From Gordonia otitidis NBRC 100426 (lineage in GTDB: Bacteria > Actinomycetota > Actinomycetes > Mycobacteriales > Mycobacteriaceae), in NCBI RefSeq assembly GCF_000248075.1, contig NZ_BAFB01000132.1, positions 1-64,000 of the forward strand: a stretch of DNA of 64,000 nucleotides, in the 5' to 3' direction. Position 1 is the stretch's first letter, and every line of letters begins with the position of its first letter. The translations under genes were made by a program, and so were the position numbers. Positions 28,801 to 40,695 of the stretch are shown piece after piece. Under the pieces are notes generated by a model. That model saw nothing but the letters and a program-made list of their open reading frames with translations. It did no database searches and was not told where the DNA came from.

Positions 28801-31800
28801 GGCGCATGACGTTGATCCACCTGCCGGGCGACCGCGACCGAATCGTCGTCAATCGTCGATTCCTGTTGTGGGACGGCTGGTCTGGTGGACTTGTCGTATC
28901 GCGCCTACTCGCCCACCTCGAAGGCGTCGCCGCCACGACACCCGAAGCGTCACTCCGCGACTATCTGGCCTGGATTGCAGCAACCTCCGACGCCGAGGCG
29001 CTCGACGCGTGGCGGGCACATCTCGACGGCTACACCGAACCGGCACTCGTCGCGCCGCGGGCCGTCAATGTGGCGCCACGAGCACCGCGTCGGATCGAGG
29101 TCGACCTGGGCGTCGACGTGTCGGATGCGCTGCGGGCAGACGCGCGGGCCGCCGGCGTCACGCTAAACACGGTCGTCTCCGGCGCGCTCACGCTGACCCT
29201 GTCACGCGTTCTCGGTGTCACCGATGTCGCGTTCGGCTCCACGGTGGCGGGCAGGCCGACCGAGGTCGCGGGCCTCGACACGGTGATCGGGCTGTTCCTC
29301 AACACCGTGCCCGTACGAACCGCGCTCCGACCCGACGAGACGGTACGAGAATTCTTGCGCCGCAGTCAGGACGCGCGCGTCGCGTTGATGGCCTACGACC
29401 ACATCGGGCTGGCCAGACTGCAACAGGAAACCGGCCATCCGGTGCTGTTCGATGTGCTCTACGTGTTGCAGAACTTCCGCACCGAGGACGAGGAGCGCGA
29501 ACAGTCGCGCCTGCACGACGTCATCGGGGAGGGCAGCCTCGATCACACCCATTACCCGCTCGCGCTGGTCGTGACGCCCGGCCGGTCGATCCGATTCCGT
29601 CTCGAATACCGTGACGATCTCATCGATCATCGGCACGCGAACGGCTTCGTCACGAGGTTCAGAAACGCGCTCGAATCGATCGGACGCGGCCTCGACGACT
29701 CGGTGGCCGCCCTCGATCTGACCCTCGACTCGGACGCGCCGTTGATCGGCCCGAGCCACCCACTGCCCGACACCACCGTCTCAGGACTACTCGCCGAACG
29801 CGCGGCCACCATCCCCGACGCAGTCGCCCTGGTCTTCGACGACCGTCGACTCACCTACGCGCAACTCGACGCCGAGGTCGACCGCGTCGCCCATATTATC
29901 GCCGACCACGGAGTTGGCGCGGAAACCATTGTCGCACTGGCTATTCCCCGATCCATCGAGACCGTGGTCGCGTTGTTCGCGATTCTGCGGACCGGCGGCG
30001 CCTACCTGCCACTGGAACTCGACCACCCCGACGCCCGGCTCCATCAGATCATTGCCGACGCCTCTCCCGTGTTGATCCTCACCCACAGCCGGGTGTCTAC
30101 GCGGTTCGCCACTCTCGCCCTACCGACACTGCACATCGACGCACTTCCCCACCCCGACTCCCCGACCTGGGTCGCCCCGTCGGTCGATCCCGCGCAGCCC
30201 GCCTACGTGATCTACACATCGGGCTCCACCGGCAAGCCGAAGGGCGTCATCACGCCCTACCGCGGCTTGACGAACATGCAGCTCAACCACCGCGAGAAGG
30301 TGTTCGAGCCCGCGATCGCCCTCGCCCGAGAAGCAGGGGTGCGAGGCCGGCTCCGGATCGCGCACACCGTGTCCTTCGCGTTCGACATGTCCTGGGAAGA
30401 ACTGCTGTGGCTCGTCGAGGGCCACGAGGTCCACATCGCCGACGAGCAACTGCGAGCCGACTCCGCCGCGCTCGTCGACTACTGCGCGACGCACCGCATC
30501 GACGTCATCAACGTCACGCCGACCTACGCGGCGCAACTGGTCGCCGACGGACTGCTCGACGGCGCGCACGTCCCCCCGCTCGTCCTGCTCGGTGGTGAGG
30601 CGGTGCCCGAACCGGTGTGGACGAGACTGCGCCAACATCCGCACACGCTGGGCTACAACCTGTACGGGCCGACCGAGTACACGATCAACACCCTCGGCGT
30701 CGGCACCGACGAGACACGGACATCGTCCGTCGGCACGCCGATCTGGAACACCACAGCACATCTCCTCGACCCCTGGCTGCGTCCGGTGCCCGCGGGAGTG
30801 CAGGGCGAGCTGTACATCAGCGGCGCGGGACTCGCCCGCGGTTACCTCGGACGTCCCGATCTGACGGCCGAGCGGTTCGTCGCCGATCCGTTCTCCTACG
30901 GCGGCCGGCTGTACCGCACCGGCGACGCGATGAGGATCAGACCCGACGGCAATCTCGACTTCCTCGGGCGCACCGACGACCAGGTCAAGGTGCGGGGCCA
31001 TCGTGTCGAACTCGCCGAGATCGACGCAGCACTCACCTCTCTCGACGAGATCGCGGCGTCGGCCGTCGTCGCCGGCTCCGACCCAGCGACACCCGACGTC
31101 AAACGTCTTGTCGCCTATGTCATCCCGGCCGATCCGGCGCGTGAGCTCGACTACCAGGAGGTGCGCAGGCAGCTCGGCGCATCGCTGCCCGACTACATGG
31201 TCCCGACGCTGTTCGCCACCGTGCAGGGATTCCCGATGACCGTCAACGGCAAGCTCGACGTCAAGGCGCTGCCCGCGCCAGAGGTCGGCGGTACGCGTCG
31301 CGCGCCCCGCACCGAGCTCGAGCGACGCCTGTGCGAGATCTTCGCCGACGTGCTCGGACTACCCGACACCGACGACGGATGTCCCGTGGGCATCGACGAC
31401 GACTTCTTCGCTCTCGGTGGCCACTCCATGGCGGCCATGCGGCTGGTCTCCACCCTGCGCGCCGACCTGGGCGCCGAGCTGGCCATCCGTGATCTGTTCG
31501 AGGCCAGGACTCCCGCCGACATCGCACTGCGCGCAGAGCTGACCGGTTCGAGCAGCGACATCCCGACCGGCGAGCGACCCGAGCACATTCCGCTCTCACC
31601 GGCGCAGGAGCGGCTCTGGGTGCTCTACGAGCTCGACCCCGACGACATCTCCTACCACTACGGCCACGTGGTGCGGCTGCACGACGAGATCGACGCCGCC
31701 GCACTGTCCGGGGCGGTCCGCGACGTGCTGATGCGTCACGAGAGTCTGCGCACCGTGTTCGACACCAGCCGCGACGGGGAGGTGTACCAACGCGTACTCG

Positions 31801-34800
31801 GTCCGGCCGACGTGCCCGACGTCGTCGAGATCCACACCCTCGACACAGCGACCGTCGCTGACACCGGACCGCAAGCGAGCGAGCTCGCCCGCGAATTCCT
31901 CACCCGCCCTTTCGATCTGCGATCCGCTCCGCCCATCCGGGTGCAACTCGTGCGGTTGCCCGCCGACAACGAGGCGTCGGACACCGGGGCACCGGATACG
32001 GCCCTGCTGACCATCGCGATGCACCACATCGCCACCGACGAGTGGTCGGACCGGCCGCTGCTCACCGATCTCACCGCGGCGTACGCGGCCAGGGTAGCCG
32101 GCGCCACCCCCGACTTCGCCGCACTACCCGTCCAGTACCCGGACTACGCGCTGTGGCAACGTGACCGCGTCGCCACGCGTCGCGTGGACCAGCTCCAGTT
32201 CTGGGCCGAGGCACTAGCCGACCTGCCCGACGAGTTGGCCCTCCCCCGGGATCGGCCACGACGACCGTCGGGTCTCGGTCCGGCGGCCACCGAGACGGCC
32301 GTCGTCGACGCGGACACCCGCGCCGCGCTGGCACAACTCGCCACGGCGCACGCCGCGAGCATGTTCATGGTCACCCAGGCCGCCGTGGCGCTACTGCTCC
32401 ACCGCTCGGGTGCAGGCGACGACATCCCGCTCGGGTCACCGGTCTCGGGACGCAACGACCCCGCGCTCGACGACCTCGTCGGCTTCTTCGTCGACACCCA
32501 GGTGCTGCGGACCGACGTCAGTGGCCACCCCACCTTCGGTGAGCTCGTCGATCGCGTGCGCGCCGTCGACCTGGCCGCATTCGACAACCAGGACATCCCG
32601 TTCCAGCAGATCGTCGAACACTGCGCGCCGCCGCGTGTTCCCGGACGTAACCCGCTCTTCCAGGTCAGTGTCGGATACCTGCCACTCGGTGCGGTGCCCG
32701 ACCGATTCCTCGGCATACCGGCGACTTTCGAGCACTTGACGTCGGCGTCGGCGAAGTTCGATCTCGCGTTCACCGTTGTCGACAACACCGAATCCGGTGA
32801 GTTGACCGTCGCGCTCGAGTACGCCACCGAGATGTTCGACGCGACGACGGCCCACGACCTGCTCGCCCGCCTCGTGCGCATTCTGCGGACCGTCGCCACC
32901 ACACCAGACGTCGTCGTCGATGCCGTCGAGCTCGTCGGCCCCGACGATGTCGAGTCGATCCGTGCCGGAGAGCACGGCGGGCATGCACTGTCTGACGACG
33001 AGACGACGGTGGCCGACCTCTTCGCCGCGACCACACGTGCCCATTCCACTCAGATCGCGTTGCGCGACACCGACGGTCACGCCGTCACCTACGCGCAACT
33101 CGACGCTGCAACCGGGCAACTGGCCGCGTGGCTCGTCGACTCCGGGGTGCAACCCGGGGACGTCGTGGCCGTCGTGATGTCGCGCAGTATGGCTCAGCTC
33201 GCCGCCCTGCACGCGGTCCTTCGTGCCGGAGCGGCATATCTGCCGATCGACACGGATGTTCCCACCGAGCGCGTCGCAACGATCCTCGACGACGCCCGCC
33301 ACGCGGCCGTCGTCTGCGACCCCACAGCGGTCGACGCCTTCGCCGACGGCGCCATGCCCGTGGTCGGCGTCGACGACACCCTCTTCGACAGGGCCCTCGT
33401 CGGTGCCGCCGGGCGGCGCCCGCTCGAGGACACCACGGCCGTCGGCGGACGGGTGCACCCCGATCAGCCGGCGTACGTCGTCTACACCTCGGGGTCCACC
33501 GGCAGGCCCAAGGGTGTTGTGGTCACGCATCGCAGTGTGGTCAACGTCCTGCGTTGGCGCCTGCAGACCATGCCGGCGGGCGGCCTCGGCCCCGGTGACA
33601 CGGTACTGGCCAAGACCCCCGTCGGATTCGACGGCGCGGTCTGGGAACTGTTGCTGCCCTTCGCAGCGGGCGCAGCCGTGCTGGTCGCCGAGCCGGGTGC
33701 GCAGCGCGATCCCCGGCGGCTCGCCGAGCTCATCTCCGAGCACGAGGTGACCACGACGGTGTTCGTGCCGTCACTTCTCGAGCACTTCGTCACCTACCTG
33801 GATGTCGCGAACTCGTTGCGCCACATGATCGTCGGTGGTGAGGCGTTGCGTTCCGACCTGGTCGACGCGGTACTCGATGCCGCGCCGACGCTCGCGGTGA
33901 TCAATGCCTACGGCCCGACCGAGACCACCGTCGTCGTCACCGACCACGTCGCCACGCGTGGCTGTGACGCCACCACCTCGCCGATCGGCCGACCCATCGC
34001 CGGTGCCGACCTGCTCGTGCTCGACACCTCGCTACGCCGGGTACCCGACGGCGGGGTCGGCGAACTGTACGTGCGCGGAACACCGCTCGCACGCGGCTAT
34101 CACGCCAGGCCGGGACGCACCGCCGGTGCGTTCGTCGCCGACCCGACGGGTGAGTTCCCCGGCGGACGGGTGTACCGGACAGGCGATCTGGTCCGCCGCC
34201 GAGGCGACGACCTCGAGTACGTCGGCCGGACCGACAGTCAGGTGAAAGTGCGGGGTAATCGTGTCGAACTCGGTGAGATCGAGTCGGCTATGCGCTCCCT
34301 TCCCCAGGTCGCGGACGCGGCTGCGGCGGTCGACGCCGACCGGGTGGTCGGCTGGATCGTCGCCGCGCGCGACGAGATGACGGGTGACCCGGCGACACTG
34401 GTGGCGTCGGTGACCGAGCAGTTGTCCGCACTCCTGCCGGAGTACATGATCCCCGCGCCGCTCGCGGTGCTGGAATCCTTTCCGCTCAATCACACCGGCA
34501 AGCTGGACCGGCGTGCGCTGCCGACGCCCGGCGGCGCCGCCACGTCGGGAACCCCGCCGCGCACACGGCTCGAGACCGACCTCGCGGAGATCTTCTCGTC
34601 GGTGCTCGGCACCGACGTCGACGACGTCCACGCGAACTTCTTCGCCATCGGCGGACACTCGCTGGCGGCGATCAAACTCGTCAACCTGATCCGCGGTTCG
34701 CTCGGCTACGACGTCGGTGTGCGCACGGTGTTCGACGAACCGACGATCGCGCGACTCGCCACATCGCTCGTCGCCGACGGTGCGGGCGGCGCGGAGAGAC

Positions 34801-37800
34801 CGGACGCCACCCCGTCGCAGGTACCGCCGTTGCGGCGGCGTCCCGGTGCCGCACCCGTGCTGTCGTACGGCCAGGAGCAGATGCTCACCCTTGCCGGCGT
34901 CTCCGGACCGACGAGCACCTACAACGTGCCGCTGCTCTGGCGGCCGGGCGGACCCGCCGGCACGACGCCCATCGATCCCGAGACCATGCGCGCGGCGATC
35001 CACGACGTCGTCGCCCGCCACGAGATCCTGCGTACCCGATACCCGGACGATCGCCCGGACGTCGTCGACGATCCGGCGGTTCCGTTGCTCGTGGCCGCGA
35101 CTGCGGACGAACTGTTCGCCGACTCCGCGCACGCCTTCGATCTGGCGACCGAGATACCGATCCGGGTTGCAATGACGTCGCAGGTTGCAGTGGTGACGAT
35201 CCATCACATCGCCACCGACGAGTGGTCGGCGGCGCCGCTGCGCGCCGACCTCGACACCGCCTACCGCGCACGCAGCGCAGGGCATGCACCGAAGTGGGAC
35301 GCGCTCGAGCTCCAGTACTCCGATTTCGCTGCGTGGCAACGGGACCTACTCGCCGACGAGCGCGGCACGCGGCAGGTGCGGTTCTGGCGTGCGGCGCTCG
35401 ACGGATCGCCGGAGGAGCTCTCGCTTCCCTACGACCGACCTCGCCCCCCGCGTCCGTCCGGGCGCGGCGACGGAGTGCTCGTCGCTCTCGCCCCCGACAC
35501 CGTGCAGGCGCTCAAGACGTTGGCCGCATCGACCGGCACGTCGATGTTCATGGTGCTGCAGACCGCCGTCGCGGTGCTGCTCTCCCGCCTCGGCGCGGGC
35601 ACCGACATCCCGCTCGGCTCACCGGTCACCGTCCGCGACGATGCGCGGCTCGATCGTCTGGTCGGCTTCTTCCTCAACACGCTCGTGCTGCGCACCGACG
35701 TGTCGGGGAATCCGACGGTGAGCGAACTGCTCGCCCGCGTACGCGCAGGCAACTTGTCGGCGCTCGAGAACAAGGACGTCCCGTTCGAGCAGGTCGTCGA
35801 AGCCGTCGCGCCATCCCGGTCGGCGGCCCTCAACCCGCTGTTCCAGACGATGGTGGTCTACGTCGAGGGACGACTGCCGGACGCGTCGCCTGCCGAAGGC
35901 AGCCCAGCCGCGCCCCCGCTCCCGACGACCGCGAAGTTCGACCTCTCCTTCGACTTCACCGAGGATCCGTCCGGCGACACTCCGCGCGTGGGCGGTGTCA
36001 TCGAGTACAGCACCGACCTCTTCGATCGTGTGACCGTGGAAGCCATGGGACAGCGCCTCGTCACGGTCCTGGAATTCATGGCCGCACAACCGGATCGGGC
36101 ACTGCGCGACCTCGACATCCGCATCCCCGCCGAACACCGCGATCTGCATCGCGCAGCCGCTCCCGCGGCGACCTTCCCCGAACTGTTCGACGCCGTCGTC
36201 GCACGCGACCCCAACGCGCCTGCGCTGCGCGGTCCAGACGGCACTCGCACGTTCGGTGAACTCGACACCCGGGTGACGGCGATCGCGACGCGACTCGTGG
36301 CCGAGGGCATCGGTCCAGAAGACGTGGTGGTCGTCGCACTGCCGCGCGGGGTGCTGGCCCTCGAGGCGATCTTCTCTGTCCTCGTCGCAGGCGCCGCCTA
36401 CCTGCCGATCGAACCCGACACACCTGCCGAACGCGTGGCCGCCATGACCGCGGTCGCCCGACCGCGCCGGGTGATCGACGACGTCGCCGACCCCGTGCTC
36501 GCCGACCCCGATCCAGCCGATCCGATGCCGATCGGCGACCTGAGTTCTGCTGCAGTGCAGACGGATTCGCGACACACCGGCTCTGTGCGCTCGGTCGTCC
36601 CGAGAACCCCGTTGCGTCCGGACCATCCCGCGTATGTCATCTTCACCTCCGGCTCTACCGGCACCCCCAAGGGCGTGGTCGTACCTCATCGCGGACTCAC
36701 CAATCTGTTCGCGAGTCACCGGCGAATGCTGTACGAGCCTGCGCGTCGACGCGCCGGGCGCGAGCGCCTGCGCGTCGGGCACGCCTGGTCGCTGGCCTTC
36801 GACGCCTCGTGGCAACCCCAGTTGTGGATGCTCGACGGCCACGAGGTCTCCATCGTCGACGCCGAGACCCAGCACGACGCCCAGTCGCTCGCCGAGCAAC
36901 TACGCGCCGAGCACTGGGACTTCCTCGAGCTCACGCCGTCCCATCTGCGCCACCTCGACGGTGCCGAGGAGACGTTGAGCGCCGTCGGCTTCGGCGGGGA
37001 GGCGATCCCCGACGCCCAGTGGCAGCGTTACCGAGCCCTGCCCCGCACCGACGCCTACAACCTGTACGGGCCCACCGAGGCGACCGTCGATGCTCTCGTA
37101 GCCCGTGCGGCAGACGCCGAGCATCCCGTCGTGGGGCGCCCGGTGGACGGGGCACGGGCCTACGTACTCGACGCCGCGTTGCGTCCGGTCCCCGATGGCG
37201 TCGACGGCGAGTTGTATCTCGCGGGTGCAGGATTGGCGCGCGGCTACCTCGGTCGCGGCGACCTCACCGCCGAGCGTTTCGTCGCGGATCCGTTCACGGC
37301 CGACGGTGCCCGCATGTATCGCACGGGTGACACCGTGCGGTGGACCCGCGACGGTCAGCTCGACTACCGAGGTCGGCGCGACGACCAGGTGAAGATCCGC
37401 GGCTTCCGTGTCGAACTCGGCGAGGTCGAGGCGGCGCTCGCGGCGATCCCCGGCGTCACCTCGGCTCTCGTCGTCGCGCGGGCCGGGAGACTCGTCGGCT
37501 ACGTAGTCGTCGCTGATCTACGCAGCGAAAGCGGCGCGGGGCAGGTCGAGCCCGCAACTCTCCGCGCCAGAGTGCGGTCGCTACTGCCCGACTACATGGT
37601 TCCCGCGGTCGTCGTCATCCTCGACGCGCTGCCCACACTTCCCAACGGCAAGATCGACCGCCGCGCGCTCCCGGAGCCGGACTTCGAGCACGAGGTCAGA
37701 GCGCCGGAGACGCCGGTGCAGCGCAGTGTCTGCCGCGCGGTCGCCGATGTTCTCGCCGTGGGGATCGACCGTGTCGGTCTCGACGAGGACTTCGCCGAAC

Positions 37801-39290
37801 TCGGTGGTGACAGCATCGTCGCCATGCAGCTCGTCGCGCGACTGCGCGCCGAGGGATTCACCGTGAGCCCACGTGTCGTGATGACCACGAGGTCCCTCGC
37901 GGCGCTGGCCGATGCGCTGGAGAGCACCACTGGTACGCCGACCCTGGCGCAGGTCAGCACCGGTGAGGTCCCGGCGACACCGATCGTGCGGTGGCTTGAA
38001 GAGCTCACCGACGGCAGTGCTGAGCACATCGGCGGGTTCCATCAGTCCGTACTGCTGACGGTGCCGTCCGGTCTCGACGTCGACGCTCTCGCAGCGGCGA
38101 CAACGACGCTTGTCGCACGGCATCACATGCTGCGCGCGCGACTCGTGACCCGGTCACGCCCGTGGCGCTTCGAGATCCCCGAGTCGGCGTCGGCCGTCGA
38201 GGTGGTCCGTGAGACCGACCGCGACGTGACCGCCGTGGCACATCGCACCCGTGACCGTCTCGATCCCCGTGCGGGCCAGATGCTCGCGGCCACCTGGATC
38301 GACCACGGAGACGAATCGGGGCGCCTGTTGCTCGCGATCCATCACCTCGTCGTCGACGGGGTGTCGTGGCGAGTGCTCGTACCGGAGTTACTGGCCGCCT
38401 ACTCGCAGCTGACGAATGGCGTTGCCGCCGAGAACATCTCACTGGCGGACGTCTCGACCGACTTCGGCGCGTGGGCACGTGCGCTGGTGACGACCGACCG
38501 CAGTGCAGAACTCGACCTGTGGCGCGGTGCCGGCGCCGGTGCGGACCCGACCGCGATCTTTGTGCGTCCGCTCGACACGACGTGCGATACCCAGGGCTCC
38601 GCCGCACGTCACCGCGTCGAGGTGGACGCCGAGACCGCGCGGGCCGTTCTCGGTCCGGTGGGTGCCCGTCTCGGCGTCGGCGTCGACGACGTACTGCTCG
38701 GCGCCTTCGGAGCCGCGGTCGGCACACCGACCATCGTCGACTCCGAGGGGCACGGTCGTGTCGAGCACCTGGTAACCGGGGCCGATCTCACCGGCACTGT
38801 CGGATGGTTCACCGCGGTGCACCCGATCCGGATCGGAGACACCGACGACCCGCTCGAGCAGGCACGTCGCCTCGCTGCGCAGCGGGCTGCGATACCCGAC
38901 GAGGGCGTGGGGTACGGTCTGCTCCGGTACGGATCCGATCTCGGCGACGGTGCCGTCCGTCGTGCACAGACTGACCTACCCACTGCGGCGATCGAGTTCA
39001 ATTACGTCGGCCGGTACCGCGAATTCGCGTTCGACGGGTGGGCGATGGCGCCGGAATCGGTCGACATCGGCCCAGACGACGCGATGCCGGCCGGTTACGG
39101 GCTCATCGTCGACGTCGCCACCGTCGACGGAACGGACGGGCCGAGACTCTCGGCGACGTGGACCTATCAGCCGGGCATGATCGACGCTCACGCGGTGACA
39201 GCCCTGGCGGATCGGTGGCTGGCCGCACTCGTGAACCTGGCAGAGGTCACGACCGACAAGACGAACGGTACGACGGAAGGTGGTCGATGA
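25821..39290 (+). CDS. NRPS 3: C(aryl)-E(dead)-C(dead)-A(N5-OH-Orn)-T-C-A-T-C-A-T-E
   Basis: A 4489-residue synthetase starting at GTG 25821 (GTGA overlap). Residues about 28-465 form an EntF-like C domain with intact HHLVCDG (157-163). Residues 493-865 are an epimerisation-type domain whose HHxxxDG reads DPVLVDP (602-608). Residues 875-1310 are a C domain whose motif reads RFLLWDG (1013-1019), so both catalytic His are lost. Three modules follow. A (FDMSWEE) code D-M-E-N-L-G-L-I-N-K is an exact N5-hydroxyornithine code, T Ser1869. C (HHIATDE, 2068), A code D-G-W-V-I-G-A-V-V-K, unassigned, T Ser2947. C (HHIATDE, 3128), A code D-A-Q-E-G-G-L-V-D-K, perhaps a basic residue, T Ser3998. A final epimerisation domain has HHLVVDG (4174) and EGHGR. 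No thioesterase follows; the stop overlaps the exporter start. Confidence 0.9.
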   Translation: MTSTPPDTSADDAGYATADTDGPHATLPTLAGQRDIYLSMQASPDPTLYITGLYVEVDAGIDVERLRTSLLAVLDSAEAMRAVFVEEAGQVRQRILPTADFDVPFRDIPAAEVDQWMTAELSRPMDVTVGPLTECTIIRSLAPDGRVEAVLALLKVHHLVCDGMGLGFFTQAVQEHYDSTRIPADGTDPADRSGAETSTGTRDWRLRPVLDAEAQYREGPDFAADADYWLERMGDRPQPVRLLDDDLAPGRGVVAARFDIPLDDLEALRAVARGAGVRPTVLLIAAVAAFAHVRTGQTDLVLALPVTGRLDRSARTTPSMVTSVLPLRVDAGPRDNLADLAARTERAVFAVVAHSRFRGEDLGRALAAQESRAGGPAASVQPYRMFGLGVNVMANTSRQTIGGQPLALHALASGPVSDIEIQIQVRRRERPAEVVIRTVDDARDEARLVGAEFAVFLHSLAMNPGARLRAFSPDGRIDAPAPSAGPVVADDGVGAVPLTPAVARLRERQIDPESLPPRVVRARAASSVSVDDVREIAAALVAKHPALRTTLNRPAPILWTMTTGAVGDVVLPVTEADVEPTDPSAPGVTLVPATGDVIAAFDPVLVDPTSAEILRADLQTALDDAAGARHIEFDVPSAGLRTLATALAAQAADVAGLPHYLETLAPGATLPRVGDESASSPCDRATVTSRIDVDDPSIPAPTRQALVLAVARATADVYGSDAPTHLLIDVALDLRNAEGAGTVGPLQALEPLRVDLANPSVPDTRANTTGPCLDVVRYLSPQVSAALTAAATAGQIVEPDVLVGDHGLPTAHPVTIRLSRNASRGWSVIAEADPRVVAHAEVLTRALADAVVADADRRLVTVDESTLERLTGVHGVIDDIWPLTPLQEGLFFQSQVDAGDDIYTAQFWLDFGHRIDKDSLRAAARSLLHENPELRAVFVEIDGAPVQLIIRDVEPVVDVVDLIDTPADLVDFELDAVLDADRTADIPIDTAPLWRMTLIHLPGDRDRIVVNRRFLLWDGWSGGLVVSRLLAHLEGVAATTPEASLRDYLAWIAATSDAEALDAWRAHLDGYTEPALVAPRAVNVAPRAPRRIEVDLGVDVSDALRADARAAGVTLNTVVSGALTLTLSRVLGVTDVAFGSTVAGRPTEVAGLDTVIGLFLNTVPVRTALRPDETVREFLRRSQDARVALMAYDHIGLARLQQETGHPVLFDVLYVLQNFRTEDEEREQSRLHDVIGEGSLDHTHYPLALVVTPGRSIRFRLEYRDDLIDHRHANGFVTRFRNALESIGRGLDDSVAALDLTLDSDAPLIGPSHPLPDTTVSGLLAERAATIPDAVALVFDDRRLTYAQLDAEVDRVAHIIADHGVGAETIVALAIPRSIETVVALFAILRTGGAYLPLELDHPDARLHQIIADASPVLILTHSRVSTRFATLALPTLHIDALPHPDSPTWVAPSVDPAQPAYVIYTSGSTGKPKGVITPYRGLTNMQLNHREKVFEPAIALAREAGVRGRLRIAHTVSFAFDMSWEELLWLVEGHEVHIADEQLRADSAALVDYCATHRIDVINVTPTYAAQLVADGLLDGAHVPPLVLLGGEAVPEPVWTRLRQHPHTLGYNLYGPTEYTINTLGVGTDETRTSSVGTPIWNTTAHLLDPWLRPVPAGVQGELYISGAGLARGYLGRPDLTAERFVADPFSYGGRLYRTGDAMRIRPDGNLDFLGRTDDQVKVRGHRVELAEIDAALTSLDEIAASAVVAGSDPATPDVKRLVAYVIPADPARELDYQEVRRQLGASLPDYMVPTLFATVQGFPMTVNGKLDVKALPAPEVGGTRRAPRTELERRLCEIFADVLGLPDTDDGCPVGIDDDFFALGGHSMAAMRLVSTLRADLGAELAIRDLFEARTPADIALRAELTGSSSDIPTGERPEHIPLSPAQERLWVLYELDPDDISYHYGHVVRLHDEIDAAALSGAVRDVLMRHESLRTVFDTSRDGEVYQRVLGPADVPDVVEIHTLDTATVADTGPQASELAREFLTRPFDLRSAPPIRVQLVRLPADNEASDTGAPDTALLTIAMHHIATDEWSDRPLLTDLTAAYAARVAGATPDFAALPVQYPDYALWQRDRVATRRVDQLQFWAEALADLPDELALPRDRPRRPSGLGPAATETAVVDADTRAALAQLATAHAASMFMVTQAAVALLLHRSGAGDDIPLGSPVSGRNDPALDDLVGFFVDTQVLRTDVSGHPTFGELVDRVRAVDLAAFDNQDIPFQQIVEHCAPPRVPGRNPLFQVSVGYLPLGAVPDRFLGIPATFEHLTSASAKFDLAFTVVDNTESGELTVALEYATEMFDATTAHDLLARLVRILRTVATTPDVVVDAVELVGPDDVESIRAGEHGGHALSDDETTVADLFAATTRAHSTQIALRDTDGHAVTYAQLDAATGQLAAWLVDSGVQPGDVVAVVMSRSMAQLAALHAVLRAGAAYLPIDTDVPTERVATILDDARHAAVVCDPTAVDAFADGAMPVVGVDDTLFDRALVGAAGRRPLEDTTAVGGRVHPDQPAYVVYTSGSTGRPKGVVVTHRSVVNVLRWRLQTMPAGGLGPGDTVLAKTPVGFDGAVWELLLPFAAGAAVLVAEPGAQRDPRRLAELISEHEVTTTVFVPSLLEHFVTYLDVANSLRHMIVGGEALRSDLVDAVLDAAPTLAVINAYGPTETTVVVTDHVATRGCDATTSPIGRPIAGADLLVLDTSLRRVPDGGVGELYVRGTPLARGYHARPGRTAGAFVADPTGEFPGGRVYRTGDLVRRRGDDLEYVGRTDSQVKVRGNRVELGEIESAMRSLPQVADAAAAVDADRVVGWIVAARDEMTGDPATLVASVTEQLSALLPEYMIPAPLAVLESFPLNHTGKLDRRALPTPGGAATSGTPPRTRLETDLAEIFSSVLGTDVDDVHANFFAIGGHSLAAIKLVNLIRGSLGYDVGVRTVFDEPTIARLATSLVADGAGGAERPDATPSQVPPLRRRPGAAPVLSYGQEQMLTLAGVSGPTSTYNVPLLWRPGGPAGTTPIDPETMRAAIHDVVARHEILRTRYPDDRPDVVDDPAVPLLVAATADELFADSAHAFDLATEIPIRVAMTSQVAVVTIHHIATDEWSAAPLRADLDTAYRARSAGHAPKWDALELQYSDFAAWQRDLLADERGTRQVRFWRAALDGSPEELSLPYDRPRPPRPSGRGDGVLVALAPDTVQALKTLAASTGTSMFMVLQTAVAVLLSRLGAGTDIPLGSPVTVRDDARLDRLVGFFLNTLVLRTDVSGNPTVSELLARVRAGNLSALENKDVPFEQVVEAVAPSRSAALNPLFQTMVVYVEGRLPDASPAEGSPAAPPLPTTAKFDLSFDFTEDPSGDTPRVGGVIEYSTDLFDRVTVEAMGQRLVTVLEFMAAQPDRALRDLDIRIPAEHRDLHRAAAPAATFPELFDAVVARDPNAPALRGPDGTRTFGELDTRVTAIATRLVAEGIGPEDVVVVALPRGVLALEAIFSVLVAGAAYLPIEPDTPAERVAAMTAVARPRRVIDDVADPVLADPDPADPMPIGDLSSAAVQTDSRHTGSVRSVVPRTPLRPDHPAYVIFTSGSTGTPKGVVVPHRGLTNLFASHRRMLYEPARRRAGRERLRVGHAWSLAFDASWQPQLWMLDGHEVSIVDAETQHDAQSLAEQLRAEHWDFLELTPSHLRHLDGAEETLSAVGFGGEAIPDAQWQRYRALPRTDAYNLYGPTEATVDALVARAADAEHPVVGRPVDGARAYVLDAALRPVPDGVDGELYLAGAGLARGYLGRGDLTAERFVADPFTADGARMYRTGDTVRWTRDGQLDYRGRRDDQVKIRGFRVELGEVEAALAAIPGVTSALVVARAGRLVGYVVVADLRSESGAGQVEPATLRARVRSLLPDYMVPAVVVILDALPTLPNGKIDRRALPEPDFEHEVRAPETPVQRSVCRAVADVLAVGIDRVGLDEDFAELGGDSIVAMQLVARLRAEGFTVSPRVVMTTRSLAALADALESTTGTPTLAQVSTGEVPATPIVRWLEELTDGSAEHIGGFHQSVLLTVPSGLDVDALAAATTTLVARHHMLRARLVTRSRPWRFEIPESASAVEVVRETDRDVTAVAHRTRDRLDPRAGQMLAATWIDHGDESGRLLLAIHHLVVDGVSWRVLVPELLAAYSQLTNGVAAENISLADVSTDFGAWARALVTTDRSAELDLWRGAGAGADPTAIFVRPLDTTCDTQGSAARHRVEVDAETARAVLGPVGARLGVGVDDVLLGAFGAAVGTPTIVDSEGHGRVEHLVTGADLTGTVGWFTAVHPIRIGDTDDPLEQARRLAAQRAAIPDEGVGYGLLRYGSDLGDGAVRRAQTDLPTAAIEFNYVGRYREFAFDGWAMAPESVDIGPDDAMPAGYGLIVDVATVDGTDGPRLSATWTYQPGMIDAHAVTALADRWLAALVNLAEVTTDKTNGTTEGGR

Positions 39291-40594
39291 GCGGGCGGAT
39301 GCGCGGGGTTCTGATCGACATCAGTCCCCTGCGAGAGAGCGCCGCCTTCCGACGCATCTTCTGCGCACGACTGATCTCGATCATTGGAATCGGCCTGCTG
39401 ATGGTGTCGGTGCCGATCCAGATGTACGACCTCACGCGATCGTCGGCACAGGTCGGCGCGGCAACCGCCGTCACGGGCATCACAACCTTCGTCGGGATGT
39501 TGATCGGTGGTGTGCTCGCCGACCGGTTCGATCGCAAGCGGCTGATCCTGCTGGGTCGCACCGGTGCTGCACTGAGCTTCGCGGGCCTCGCACTCAACGC
39601 GTTCGGCGTCTTCGGGACAACCTCGGTCGTGGCCCTCTACGTGCTGGCGGGGATCGACGGACTGATCGGGTCACTGTCGACGTCGGCACTGATGGCGGCC
39701 GTTCCGACGCTGATCCCGCGCGACAAACTCGTCGCCGTCGGTGCGCTCAGTTCGCTCACGGTTCGCGTGGGCACGGCGATCTCCCCCGCCATCGCGGGCT
39801 TCATCATCGCCGCGGCAGGCGTCGAGTGGGCCTACACGGTCGCGGCTGTGTTGGCGACGGCGACGGTGCTCATCCTGCTCGGACTCCCGTCGATGCCACC
39901 GTCGGCACCGACACTCGACGCACGACCCGAGCCGGGAGCCTCTGACGAGAACGCCGCCGACGCCGCACACCGTGACGCGCCCCAGTCGCTCATGGGATTT
40001 CTGACCTCGCAGCGAGTGGTCCTCGGCGTGATGATCGTCGGCGTGCTCGCGATGCTCGGGGCCGGATTGGTCGCTCTGCTTCCCGCACTGGTCGCCGAGC
40101 GGTTCGGGGGCGACGCCAGAGCCACCGGCCTGCTCTACGCCGCGGTCGCGTGCGGCGCCATGCTCGGTGCCCTCACGAGCGGCTGGCTCGCGGGCGTCGC
40201 GCGTCCGGGGATCGTGCTGCTCGGTGCGCTCACTGCCGCGGCTGTGGTCCAGATCGGGTTCGGATTCGCCCCCGTGGCGTGGCTTGCGATCGTGCTCCTG
40301 TGCGTCGTCGGCTATCTGGAAGCCACGCAGGAGGTCCTGAGGTACTCGCTCATCCAGCACCACACGCCCGGGCCGCTGCTCGGCCGGGTGAACGGGATCT
40401 GGATGGCACAGGAGGTCGGTGGCGTGACCATCGGCGCACTCGTCGCCGGCGCGTTCGGCACGATCTGGACGGCATCGGACGCGATCGTCTACTACGGTCT
40501 CGCGCTACTCGTGCTGTCGATCATCGCCGCCTGCGTACTCAGAGCCGTCGTGAAAGTCCGCTCCGAGCGTCCAGTCGAGAGCAGCATTTCCTGA
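39287..40594 (+). CDS. MFS exporter, EntS-like (siderophore efflux)
   Basis: A 435-residue major facilitator with about twelve membrane helices. The N-terminal [30 protein letters not shown] and the [15 protein letters not shown] loop between helices 2 and 3 are like EntS, the enterobactin exporter, and its actinobacterial relatives. The C-terminal half has [22 protein letters not shown]. It should export the finished siderophore across the cytoplasmic membrane. The ATG at 39287 overlaps the NRPS 3 stop (ATGA), with GGAAGGTGG upstream, so it is the last gene of the NRPS operon. The open frame runs upstream inside NRPS 3 but that part is not exporter sequence. Confidence 0.92.
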   Translation: MSGRMRGVLIDISPLRESAAFRRIFCARLISIIGIGLLMVSVPIQMYDLTRSSAQVGAATAVTGITTFVGMLIGGVLADRFDRKRLILLGRTGAALSFAGLALNAFGVFGTTSVVALYVLAGIDGLIGSLSTSALMAAVPTLIPRDKLVAVGALSSLTVRVGTAISPAIAGFIIAAAGVEWAYTVAAVLATATVLILLGLPSMPPSAPTLDARPEPGASDENAADAAHRDAPQSLMGFLTSQRVVLGVMIVGVLAMLGAGLVALLPALVAERFGGDARATGLLYAAVACGAMLGALTSGWLAGVARPGIVLLGALTAAAVVQIGFGFAPVAWLAIVLLCVVGYLEATQEVLRYSLIQHHTPGPLLGRVNGIWMAQEVGGVTIGALVAGAFGTIWTASDAIVYYGLALLVLSIIAACVLRAVVKVRSERPVESSIS

Positions 40595-40595
40595 G

Positions 40596-40695
40596 CCGCT
40601 CAGCTGGCGAGCGACTCCCGCAACTCCTTGCGGCTCACCTCGCGTTTTTCCCGCTCAGCCAGCGAGCAACTCCCGCAACTTCTTGCGGCTCACCT
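40596..40695. repeat. 45-bp direct repeat: duplicated 3' end of the aryl-AMP ligase gene
   Basis: Bases 40596-40640 and 40651-40695 are 41/45 identical and are separated by ten bases (CGCGTTTTTC). The second copy is the true 3' end of the ligase gene (minus strand; VSRKKLRELLAG then stop). The first copy, read on the same strand, encodes VSRKELRESLAS and a stop but has no gene attached. It fills the gap between the exporter and the ligase and is most simply a remnant of a paralogous ligase or of a local duplication. Confidence 0.9.

Noticed and set aside
32436-33743. Long minus-strand open frame inside NRPS 3
   Set aside because: Shadow of the C and A domains on the plus strand; no recognisable protein features or start context.
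40596-40695. 45-bp direct repeat as attachment sites of a mobile element
   Set aside because: Only ten bases lie between the copies, and the repeat is explained as the ligase gene's 3' end.
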